Assembly: GCF_042186555.1 (NCBI RefSeq)
Contig: NC_133333.1
Span: 221,032,757-221,096,756, forward strand
DNA length: 64,000 nucleotides
From: Aquarana catesbeiana
Taxonomy: Eukaryota; Chordata; Amphibia; Anura; Ranidae
Reading direction: 5' to 3'
Every line of letters starts with the position of its first letter. Position 1 is the first letter of the stretch. The notes beneath the pieces were generated by a model. It was not told where the DNA came from. It made no database searches and saw only the letters and a program-made list of their open reading frames with translations. Below are positions 55,289 through 64,000 of this stretch, one piece after another. The position numbers and the translations under genes are program-made.

Positions 55289-56407
55289 ATGAATTCAGAA
55301 GATACAGTCAATCCACTTGTTGGTAATATTTTTTCCAGATTGGGTGAGCAAGATCACTGCATGGATCGGTTTGCCATAGCGTTACAAACGCTCCTGAGTC
55401 ACACAGCTCACCTGGAAACTCCCACTGTGGCTGCTCCGGAACAACCTGAGTTGCAGGCTGTCCCTGCTGCTGCGCCAGTCTCTGTGCAGGCACCCGCCTC
55501 GAAGATTACCTCTATAAAAGGTATGTCTGGTTCCACTCCGCTTCACCAGCGATTTGGGGGCGATCCAGTTCAATGCAGAGGGTTTCTCAACCAGGTTGAG
55601 ATTTACTTTGAGATGCTGCCCCAGGCGTTTCCCACGGACAGAAGCAAAGTAGGTTTTGTGATATCTTTGCTTTCTGAGAGAGCCTTGGCCTGGGCAAACC
55701 CTCTATGGGAGACGCAAAAACCTGTTGTCTTGAGTTACCCTGAGTTTGTGGCCTCCTTTAAAAGGGTATTTGATGTTCCCGCATGCTCCGCTTCTGCTGC
55801 CAAGTGCCTCATGTCCAACAAACAGAGTAAGAGAACTGTTGCCGACTACGCCATTGAATTCCGTACTCTGGCAGCTGAGGTTGCTTGGAACAATGAAGCC
55901 CTCATGGCTGCTTGTTCTCATGGTCTCTCGGATTCCATCAAGGATAAGATAGCAGCCCGAGATATGCCCACTGAGCTGGAGAGGTTGGTCATGTTTGCCA
56001 TCCTCATTGACTCCAGACTCAGAGAAAGCCTCTCTTTTAAGGACCGCTTGCGGAAGCCTCCTGTACGTTTGCCTCCGAGCTTTGCAGTCCCACCCGTGCC
56101 TCCCTCACTTCCCATGCCTCCTGGTACCGAGTCGGTCAGTGAAGATGAACCCATGCACTTGGGCTTTACGCGTCTCTCCGTGGATGAGAGAGCCTTTAGG
56201 AGGAGGGAGAGATTGTGCCTTTATTGTGGCCAGGCAGGTCACTTTTTGAAGTCTTGTCCTACCCGTCCAGGGAACGCCCGAACCTTGAGGTCCTGTCATG
56301 CACAGACCTTAGGTGGCGTTGTTTCGTCCCCAGTTATCCAGAAGGATAAGCCCCTGTTTCGGTCACCCTTTCTTGGGCTGAATCGTCCATCGAGATACAG
56401 GCTCTAA
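55289..56407 (+). CDS. Gypsy gag protein
   Basis: A continuous frame of 372 codons from ATG 55,289, shortly after the 5' LTR; nine bases further upstream is an in-frame GTG that I do not use. The central part (FGGDPVQCRGFLNQVEIYFE, then ERALAWANPLWE and FKRVFDVP) is the capsid-like retrotransposon gag region of Gypsy elements. A CCHC zinc knuckle (CLYCGQAGHFLKSC, about residues 310-323) binds nucleic acid. The frame closes at TAA 56,405. The protease frame, one base back, overlaps its last roughly 55 bases, consistent with -1 frameshifting, although no classic slippery heptamer was seen. Gag would assemble the particle and package RNA. It is the only undamaged gene of this element. Confidence 0.9.
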   Translation: MNSEDTVNPLVGNIFSRLGEQDHCMDRFAIALQTLLSHTAHLETPTVAAPEQPELQAVPAAAPVSVQAPASKITSIKGMSGSTPLHQRFGGDPVQCRGFLNQVEIYFEMLPQAFPTDRSKVGFVISLLSERALAWANPLWETQKPVVLSYPEFVASFKRVFDVPACSASAAKCLMSNKQSKRTVADYAIEFRTLAAEVAWNNEALMAACSHGLSDSIKDKIAARDMPTELERLVMFAILIDSRLRESLSFKDRLRKPPVRLPPSFAVPPVPPSLPMPPGTESVSEDEPMHLGFTRLSVDERAFRRRERLCLYCGQAGHFLKSCPTRPGNARTLRSCHAQTLGGVVSSPVIQKDKPLFRSPFLGLNRPSRYRL

Positions 56408-59400
56408 TCGACTCTGGTATTGCAGGCCTGTTCATTGATCCTGCCTTTGTATCGCAGCACTCGATTCCACTGCAGCTGCGTGACACTCCACTTGTCACTG
56501 AGGCTCTTTATTGGAGACCTCTACAGCCTGCCCATGTGACTTATGAGACGGTTCCATTGTCCATGGCTGTAGGGGCTCTTCACCATGGGATAATCCAATT
56601 CCAAGTTATTTCCTCACCTAGGTTTCTGCTGGTTATTGGTTATCCTTGGTTACAGAGGCACAACCCCTCTTTTGATTGGCTCCATGCTGAGGTTCTCTCC
56701 TGGTCACCACAATGCAGTGAGATATGCTTCCAGAAGGTAGCCATGGTCCTGTGCACCTCTTCACTCTCCTCCCTGCCGGAGGAGTACCGGGATTTTAGCA
56801 ATGTCTTTGACAAAGGCCTAACCGGTAGTTTGCCTCCACACTAGCCTTATGATTGCGCAATTGACCTTCAACCTGGTGCCATACCCCCTTGTGGCCGGGT
56901 TTACCCTTTGTCGGTCTTGGAAGATAAGGCCATGGAGGAGTATGTTGCAGACGCACTTTCCTGGGGTTTCATCCGCAAATCCTCATCTGGTGCTGGTTTC
57001 TTCTTTGTGAAGAAGAAGAGCGGTGAACTGAGACCCTGTATTGATTATAGGGGTCTCAATCGTTTCACAATTAAGAATGCCTACCTGATTCCATTGATTA
57101 CAGAGTTATTTGACCGCCTCAAGGGAGCAACGATTTTCACAAAGCTTGATTTGAGAGGGGCATACAATCTCGTGCGGATAAAGGAGGGTGACGAGTGGAA
57201 AACTTTAATACCAGAACAGGCCATTATGAGTACCTTGTAATGTCTTTTGGCCTTTGTAACGCCCCGGCAGTTTTCCAGGAATTTATTAATGATGTCCTAC
57301 GAGAATTGTTGCAGTTATGTATCATGGTTTATCTCAATGATATCCTCATATTTTCCAAGTCCCTGGAGAGCCACCACACAGATGTCTGTCGTGTGCTTCA
57401 GAAACTAAGAGAAAACAATCTCTATTGTAAACTGGAGAAGTGCGAGTTCCATCATGAACAGGTTAAATTTCTGGGCTATGTCATTTCCACTGCTGGTTTT
57501 TCGACGGACCCAGAGAAACTTTCGGCAGTCCTACAGTGGCCTCGACCCATGGGTTACGTCCTCTGCAGCGTTTCCTGGGCTTTGCCAACTATTATCTGAA
57601 GTTTATACGTAACTTCTCGTCTCTGGTCAAGCCCCTGACTGATATGACCAGAAAGGACGGTAACCCAGAGAGTTGGTCTCCGGAGTCCATTAAGGCTTTG
57701 AGAGTCTCAAGGCTGCCTTTGTTTCTGCTCTTGTGTTGGCAGATCCTGATTCTACGTTGCCTTTTATCCTAGAAGTTGATGCTTCTGAGACTGGAGTTGG
57801 CGCCCTTCTGTCTCAACATCCTAACTCTGAGAGCGCTATGCATCCGTGTGGCTACTTTTCCAAGAAATTGTCACCTGCAGAGCGCAATTACGAGATTGGT
57901 GACAGAGAGCTGTTGGCGATCATTTTAGCCCTGAAAGAATAGAGGCATCTCCTTGAAGGTACCACCATGCCAGTTCTCATTCTTACTGACCATAAGAATC
58001 TCACATTCTTGTCTGAGGCTAAGCGCCTCTCTCCCAGAAGGGCTTGATGGGCTCTTTTCTTGTTGAGTTTTAATTACATTGTCTCATTCTTACCCGGTAC
58101 TAAGAATGTAAGGGCTGGCACCTTGTCACGACAATTTTCCTCCACTTCCAAGTTGGAGTCGGTTCCGGTTCCTGTTATTCCTCCTGATCGTATTCTGGCT
58201 ATGGTTCGCACCAGTCTTACTTCTCCTTTGGGTGACAAAATTCTTGCTGCTCAGGTCCATGCTCTTCCTGAGAAACCTTGTGACCGCTGCTTTGTCCCAG
58301 AGAGTCTCCGTACTGCCGTGCTCCAGACTTACCATTCTCCCAAGGCAGCTGGCCACCCTGGGAAGAATCAACTCGTTTGGACCATTTCCCAACAATTCTG
58401 GTGGCCTAGTCTACGGGCTAATGTAACTGCCTGTTCCGTGTGTGCTCAGAGTAAGACTCCACGACACCTTCCAGTGGGCCTCCTACAACCCATACCCAAT
58501 GGAGAGAGGCCCTGGACCCACCTGTCTATGGATTTCATTGTTGAGTTACCCAACTCCCAAGGCAACACTGTTATCCTTATGGTGGTTGACCGGTTCTCAA
58601 AGATGTGTCATTGTATTCCACTTAAGAAGTTGCCCACTTCTAAGGAACTGGCTTCCATTTTTGCTCGGGAGATCTTTCGCTTTCATGGGCTACCCAAGGT
58701 TATTGTCTCGGACAGGGGTAGTCAGTTTGTCTCCCGGTTCTGGTGAGCCTTTTGTGCACAGTTGGGAATTCAGCTTGCTTTCTCCTCTGCGTATCACCCA
58801 CAGTCTAATGGGGCCGCAGAACGAGCCAATCAGCCCTTGGAGCAATTCTTACGTTGCTATATTTCTGACCATCATAACAACTGGTCAGACCTCTTACCGT
58901 GGGCAGAGTCTGCTCACAACAGTGCCTTGAATTCTGCTTCCCGATTGTCCCCGTTTATGGCAAATCATGGTTTCCAACCTTCCATGTTGCCTGATTCGTT
59001 TGTTCCGCAGAGTATTCCTGCGTTAGAGGAGCATCTCCGGGGTCTTCGTTCCACTTGGGCACAAGTTCAGAAGGCTTTGCAACATGCTAACGATAGGTAC
59101 AGACTCCATGCTGACCGCAGACGCCTGCCTGCACCTTCCTACTAGGTTGGGGACAGAGTCTGGCTGTCGTCTCGCAACCTCAGACTTCGTGTTCCTTCTT
59201 TGAAGTTCGCACCTCGGTTTATTGGGCCTTTCCGTATCCTTCGCAGGATTAAACCAGTGGCTTACGCCTTGGACCTTCCTCCTAGTATGCGCATCTCAAA
59301 TGTGTTTCATGTCTCCTTATTGAAACCTTTGGTCTGCAATCGCTTTACCACCTCGATGCCACTTCCTCACCCTATACAGGTTGAGAACCATGAGGAGTAT

Positions 59401-59592
59401 GAAGTACAATCCATTGTTGACTCCCGTAGGTTCCGTGGGCGCATACATTACCTAGTGCATTGGAAGGGGTACGGTCCAGAGGAACGCTCTTGGGTCTCAT
59501 CCTCGGACATACATGCCCCTGTCCTCCTCCGTGATTTCCATAGACGTTTTCCCCTCAAGCCCGGTGGTCCTCCGAGGGGGAGGGGTCTTTGA
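56353..59592 (+). pseudogene. Gypsy pol (protease, RT, RNase H, integrase, chromodomain)
   Basis: Domains in order: aspartic protease (ALIDSGIAG near 56,400), RT (GLNRFTIKNAYLIP near 57,050, KLDLRGAYNLV near 57,145, MSFGLCNAPAVFQEF near 57,240), RNase H (LEVDASETGVGALL near 57,770, NYEIGDRELLAII near 57,890), integrase (HHCC zinc region near 58,330-58,445; core Asp in MDFIVELP and SDRGSQF, Glu in SNGAAERANQP) and a chromodomain (EYEVQSIVDSRR to HWKGYGPEERSWV, about 59,395-59,510). Breaks: stops at 56,842, 57,940, 58,045, 58,744 and 59,143, and frame changes near 57,200, 57,550 and 57,705. The RT active-site box reads YLND at 57,330-57,341, with Asn in place of the first catalytic Asp. No active polymerase can be made. 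Confidence 0.92.
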
Positions 59593-59603
59593 GGAGGGGG
59601 TAC

Positions 59604-60027
59604 TGTCAGGGCTGGGCTCATCCCTTCTCTGAGCTGGCCGCTCAGCTGTCGGCTAATTGCCAGCTCCCATCTCTCTCCACAGTTACCCAGCTGTTGTTGA
59701 TTCTGCTCGTCAGTCCTGCCTACTTAAAGTCGTCCAGCTCACTTGATCTCTGCCTTTGCCTTTGTCAACATCACAGAGACTTTCTCCTGCGTTCCTGTTA
59801 AAGACTTGCTCGGCTGACGTTCCTTCTGGCTCCTGATCCTGCTTGCTGTACTACTACGTTTATCTCTGGCTCTCTGACATTTGCTTGGCTGACTACCGGA
59901 TCCGGTTACTGAACTCTGACTTGTTTTGACTACGCTTACTCTGTTTACCTTATTATTAGTCATATTATTATTAAACAAGTGTAATTTAACTATACTTCTG
60001 TCTCGGTCTGATTCATTGTTCCTGATA
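59604..60027 (+). repeat. 3' LTR of the Gypsy element
   Basis: A direct copy of the 5' LTR, beginning TGTCAGGGCTGGG immediately after GGTAC and the polypurine tract, and ending CTGATA before the GGGGG flank. The minus-strand open frames seen in both LTRs are mirror copies of each other and not genes. Confidence 0.92.
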
Positions 60028-60032
60028 GGGGG

Positions 60033-60558
60033 CTTTTGCCCATTTGCAGGGACGTTGCACCACAGAAGGAGTTAATTGAACACTGTATAAAGACATCATT
60101 GCTGGTAGTCATCTTGCTGAAACTTGTAGTGCCACAGGGATAAAGGATAAGGCCATCCATTTCTGGGGACACTGCATACAGACATCATTGTCCTTCACCT
60201 TGCTGAGAAAGATCCTGCCTGCCTCACTTGATAATCTGGGCCAGTTGTGTTGTTTGGCCCTGCTATTCAGGAGTTTAAGTGCACCAACAAAAGTGGCTAG
60301 CTGAAGACACCAAATCTTATCTTTTCTTCAAATGGACTGAAGCTACTAGTGCCATGCGGACCTGCACACACATATTCAGGGCTCTGTATATGCATTGGGT
60401 GTTTGGGACAGTTTATCTAGGAATTTAAGCCATTACCTGTTGACTTGAATAAAGTGTTTAAAGTTGGGCCTGTGGTGTCAGGGGACAGGAGAGAGAGACC
60501 TGACACAAAGGGAGTCATTCCTCTGCTCTCCTCCTGCCTGGACTCATAGAGCCAACCT
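60033..60558. other. Flank with a short imperfect duplication
   Basis: Two related stretches (CACTGTATAAAGACATCATT near 60,082 and CACTGCATACAGACATCATT near 60,170) suggest an internal duplication of about 88 bp. No gene. Confidence 0.45.
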
Positions 60559-60562
60559 GAGT

Positions 60563-60970
60563 AAGGCCACTTTCACACTTATAGGACTTCAAAGGCACAC
60601 GATTTTACCGTGATTTTGCAGCTGATATTTTGCCGCGCTTTTGCCGCGATTTGGGAGCAGTACTACTTTGTACGACTTTGCCACAACTTTGGCATTAACC
60701 ATTCTCAGCTTGTGCTTACAAAGTAGTGCTGAAATCATGTCTATATTATTCGGGTACGATTTGCATGCTACTTGAGGGTTTAACATTGAGGTCTATGGAG
60801 TACAAATCGTATGGAAGTTGGATCAAATTAGTGCAGGGACTACTTTGAAGTCGGCACGACTTAAAGTCATTCCAATATGAATGGTAGTCATTGAAAATCA
60901 TGGAGAATGACTTGTCATATGATTTTGCAGTACAAAATTGTGGGACAAGTCGTATAAGGCTCCTTTCACA
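60563..60970. mobile_element. GCGACTTTG-type MITE, first copy of a dimer
   Basis: Starts GGCCACTTTCACACTTATAG and ends with a mirrored GTCGTATAAGGCTCC-type junction. The interior contains GATTTTACCGTGATTTTGC, GTAGTGCTGAAATC and AAGTCGGCACGACTTAAAG, all repeated in the next copy. Confidence 0.75.
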
Positions 60971-61425
60971 CTTATACGACTACAAAGTCGCGCGATTTTA
61001 CCGCAATTTCGCGGCCGCTATTTTGCCGCAGTTTCACCGCTATTTTGCCACGATTTGGGAGCAGTACTAATTTGTACGAGTTTGCCACAACATTGGCATT
61101 AACAAATGAAAACATACATGCTGTGAGGCTTGTACTTACAGCTTGTGCTTACAAAGTCGTACTGAAATCCTGTCTATATTATTGAGGTACGATTTGCATG
61201 CTACTTGAGGATTTAACATTGAGGTCTATGGAGTACAACTCGCAAGGAAGTTGGACCAAAGTAGTGCAGGGACTACTTCTGAAGTCGGCACGACTTAAAG
61301 TCGTGCCAATATGAATGGTAGTCATTGAAAATCATGGAAAATGACTTGTCATACGATTTTGCAGTACAAAATCGTGGGACAAGTGGTATAAGTGTGATAG
61401 GGGCCTAAGTGTGAAAGGGGCCTAA
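60956..61425. mobile_element. GCGACTTTG-type MITE, second copy of a dimer
   Basis: A second, somewhat longer copy begins GGCTCCTTTCACACTTATAC and ends AGTGTGAAAGGGGCCTAAAG. It shares its first terminal repeat with the end of the first copy. It contains an extra short duplication (GCTTGTACTTACAGCTTGTG) near 61,125. Confidence 0.75.
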
Positions 61426-61599
61426 AGGTAACCGATCCGATTTAAAGTGTCATATTGTACTTTATTTGCCATTTAATTGTGCCTCTGCTCTTGGGGACAT
61501 TCTCAGGTTTGGTATCCCCTGAAAGCAGCTAGAATATAGGATTGAGAGCTGTATTGCTCTTAAATCTCGGTTATTGCTCTCGGTTGATTACTTGGTTAT

Positions 61600-62290
61600 A
61601 TACTGTTACTGTCTGTTATTCTACCACAGAAATATTGCAGTAACTTACACTATTGCCAAGTGTGCCAGAGGGGGCCAAGGCTTATTATGGTTGAGAGGCA
61701 GAGTAACGGATTGAACAAACAAAAGCAGCTCCTTCGGGGGTATCGCTGCAGTAATATATTTCAGCTTACCAATCATTAGATGTGGTGGCTGCATTCGTTT
61801 TTTTTTAGGCTTTTTCGCCTCTGTTTTCACCTGGTGATCTGGCCAGTAACACACCTCCTGTATTAATATGCCCCCACTCTGGATGAGTGAGCACAGGAGG
61901 CACCTTTGGACACCAGCATTGTCAGTCTGGGGGGAGGTTAGATGTACCAACAGATTCAGATACGCTGAAGCTGAATTCCAGCTCACACTTTATAAGCAGT
62001 TACAGCAAACTTTTTTTTTTCTCTTGGGATAAAGTTTTTACATAAATAAAATAAAACCTAAACATTGTAAGCACCCCTGTCACTGGTAAATGGTTTGTCT
62101 CAACCCTCTAGCTGCTAAATCTGCAGAACGGCGTGTTCTGTTGAAAATTTACTGGCCAGATCATCATATGACAATACAGGAAAGGAAGCCTGAAAAATAA
62201 AACAAATGCAGATGCCACATCTAAGAATTGATAAGCTGCACTATAATACAGTACATGTTTGCTTTTGGGGTTAATACCACTTTAAGGAAT
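61600..62290. repeat. Dispersed repeat, uninterrupted copy
   Basis: Matches the interrupted repeat at 51,646-52,730 between 61,868 and 62,035 and continues to GGGGTTAATACCACTTTAA near 62,285. The last phrase resembles the TTAAAGnGG ends of TTAA elements. No coding signal. Confidence 0.6.
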
Positions 62291-62301
62291 ATTGCTGATT
62301 A

Positions 62302-62612
62302 TGGGCCAGTTCACATCAAAATGTGCGCATTCCTGTGTGTTCTGGCTCTTTTTGGTTTTCACAGTCATTTCAGAGGGCTGTCAAACCTACCGGAACGTGG
62401 ATAAAGTAGGGCAATCACTACTTTTTCATATTGTGTCACAGCATACCGCATGCTACTGCAGTAGCATGCAGTTTGGTGGCTGCAAATGAGGCATTTGGGG
62501 TACTATTAGTGGAACCTTGCATGTCTTACAAGGATAGTGCACATTCACATGTGGTGCAGGAAACAATCAAGGAACATGCCTTTCCGGAATGCGTTTTAGC
62601 GTGAACTGACCC
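62302..62612. mobile_element. MITE with GGGCCAGTTCAC ends
   Basis: GGGCCAGTTCACATCAAAAT at the left is mirrored by TTTTAGCGTGAACTGACCC at the right. The inner GCGCATTCC/GGAATGCG also pair. About 310 bp, no coding capacity; target duplication not resolved. Confidence 0.75.
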
Positions 62613-62708
62613 GAAGTGTGAGGATACCCTGAAATATGAGTGCTGGTTTTTAAAGACAGATTATCAACTAATTATCAGCTAAAAATCAGAATCAGAATTA
62701 TCAACTAA

Positions 62709-63132
62709 TGGGGGGTACACACGGTCGGACTTTTCGACCGGACTGGTCTGATGGACGCCGACAGACCAAATCCAACGGACAATCCGATCGTGTGTGGGCT
62801 TCGCCGGACCTTCAGCGGACTTTTCCAGTCGCAAATCTGACGGACTTTAGATTTGGAACAGGCTTCAAATCTTTACGTCGTAACTCCGCCGGACCCAGAA
62901 ATCCGCTCGTCTGTATGCTAGTCCGACGGACAAAAACCGACACTAGCGCAGCTATTGGCTACTGGCTATCAGCTTCCTTATTTTAGTCCGGTGTACGTCA
63001 TCACGTACGAATCCGTCGGACTTTGGTGTGATCGTGTGTAGGCAAGTCCGTTCGTTAGAAAGTCAGTCGAAAGTCCGCAGGAAAGTCTGTCAGACCAGTC
63101 CGGTCGAAAAGTCCGACCGTGTGTACGCCCCA
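62709..63132. mobile_element. Harbinger-type MITE, subfamily B
   Basis: TAA at 62,706-62,708 and 63,133-63,135 flank inverted ends TGGGGGGTACACACGGTCGG and the mirrored CCGACCGTGTGTACGCCCCA. The interior carries several CCGGAC/GTCCGG blocks and the core GCTATTGGCTACTGGCTATC, the reverse orientation of 51,036-51,420. It is non-coding. Confidence 0.88.
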
Positions 63133-63135
63133 TAA

Positions 63136-64000
63136 ATCTTCTTAATGACTTTAATACCGAAACATTAAAAATCAGATAATAACATTTTTATACTCTGGCA
63201 GTGATATGAAAACGTCTCAAACTTTATCTGCTTTGAAAAGCAGTATTTTACACCTAAAATAGATTGTATCTCAGAAAGTGAATAATAGCTACCTTTTGTC
63301 TTGGACTCCTCCTAAAATATCGCATTACACTTTCTGTTCTGTAGCCTCATAGCTGTATATCTGCAGTGTGAGATCATCAATGAGCAGCATGTTGCTGTTA
63401 TGCTGCTCACTGTTCTTGCTGTGGAGAGAAGGCTGTAACTGAGGACCTGCAGTGCAAGGATCTTCCTGTTCTGCTTTATTTGCTCTGTGTATCTGTGCTT
63501 CCTCCTCCTCTATCAATACCTATACAGTCATCAGATCACCAGTTGCCTGAAAAAAATGATGTCTTTAGCTCAAATTGTATAGCGGCCTTTTACGCTTTTT
63601 TCAGTTTTATTGTTCCTTTTCTTCTATAAGTTTATATCTGTCATGTTACACTCTTGAAACCCAATAACTGAATTTACAATAAATATTTAAATTCTGAGAC
63701 ATCTGTGTATATAGGCAGGTTGCCTACAAGTGTGGGTTTTACTACAGCAGGTAAGTTAGCCTGCTCAGGAAAGGAAAAGGTGAACTAGTATTAGGCTCCT
63801 TTCCTGGGCTTTTTGGGCCCTGAATTTCCACCCTGTGATATACAAAAAAGGGGAAAGGCTGGGTTCCAGAACCCTATTCCGGTCTGGGCCACAACTGACA
63901 TGGTATACTGAGGATTTGCTGCACCCAGTAGGCCTTCAGAATACCAGAAGATCAGAGAACTTCCAAGCTTTGGAGGATGCCAGTAACAGGCTATCGCCTT
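63136..64000. other. Unassigned sequence to window end
   Basis: No gene, terminal inverted repeat or tandem array was recognised. The short minus-strand frame near 63,325-63,516 has no domain. Confidence 0.3.

Larger units (their letters stand above)
54854..60027 (+). mobile_element. Ty3/Gypsy chromovirus-type LTR retrotransposon
   Basis: Two direct LTRs of about 422-424 bp (54,854-55,275 and 59,604-60,027) enclose gag and pol in the order protease, RT, RNase H, integrase, chromodomain. GGGGG lies on both outer sides (54,849-54,853 and 60,028-60,032), consistent with a 5-bp duplication. A G-rich polypurine tract (GAGGAGGGGG) precedes the 3' LTR. The LTRs differ at roughly 15 positions plus small indels. 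The pol is disrupted, so the copy is not autonomous. It is a retrotransposon with no envelope gene. Confidence 0.93.

Overview
The window looks like repeat-rich, gene-poor vertebrate DNA from a large-genome frog, most likely a ranid. That is an inference from the repeats: several copies of a TACACACGG-type terminal-inverted-repeat family, Tc1/mariner and hAT elements, TTAA-flanked elements, a tRNA-like SINE, a chromodomain Gypsy element and two DIRS tyrosine-recombinase retrotransposons. I found no convincing host protein-coding exon, rRNA or functional tRNA gene. All substantial coding capacity belongs to mobile elements. A few non-repetitive islands with homeobox-like AT motifs could be conserved regulatory sequence of a distant gene, but only a cross-species comparison can show that.

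Layout. 0-11.5 kb: a terminal-inverted-repeat element at the left edge, a 21-bp minisatellite (3.37-4.60 kb), a G-rich array (6.2-6.7 kb) and a 1.25-kb TTAA-flanked element (8.53-9.79 kb). 11.5-19.5 kb: one minisatellite cut into pieces by a block at about 11.66-12.43 kb, a fold-back Tc1 element (12,786-16,316) that itself holds a TTAA element and a Harbinger-type MITE, and a second Tc1 element (16,732-18,998) whose transposase is split by another fold-back element. 19.5-34 kb: mainly single-copy-looking sequence with a perfect 33-bp hairpin, a broken Tc1 element, a SINE, a 32-bp minisatellite and a hAT element holding a Harbinger MITE. 34-35.8 kb: two hAT elements and a MITE.

35.8-44.5 kb is the most interesting part. 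An old, decayed DIRS element (minus strand; RT, RNase H and recombinase remnants recognisable) is interrupted by a younger DIRS element at 39,965-43,233. The younger one has lost its reverse transcriptase by internal deletion. It keeps one uninterrupted 711-codon frame that joins an Arg/Ser-rich, Cys4 N-terminal region to a complete tyrosine recombinase, while an RNase H remnant lies in an overlapping frame.

44.5-64 kb: an LTR-like block, three more hAT elements (one carrying a 21-bp minisatellite and a MITE), several Harbinger-type MITEs, a fold-back, and a chromovirus-type Gypsy element (54,854-60,027) with two LTRs, an apparent 5-bp target duplication, an open gag and a pol broken by stops and frameshifts. 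A tandem MITE dimer and a last Harbinger MITE follow.

The elements do not form a pathway; they record layered insertions. Target duplications (8 bp for hAT, TWA for Harbinger-type, TTAA for piggyBac-like, 5 bp for Gypsy) and interrupted repeats give a relative order of events.
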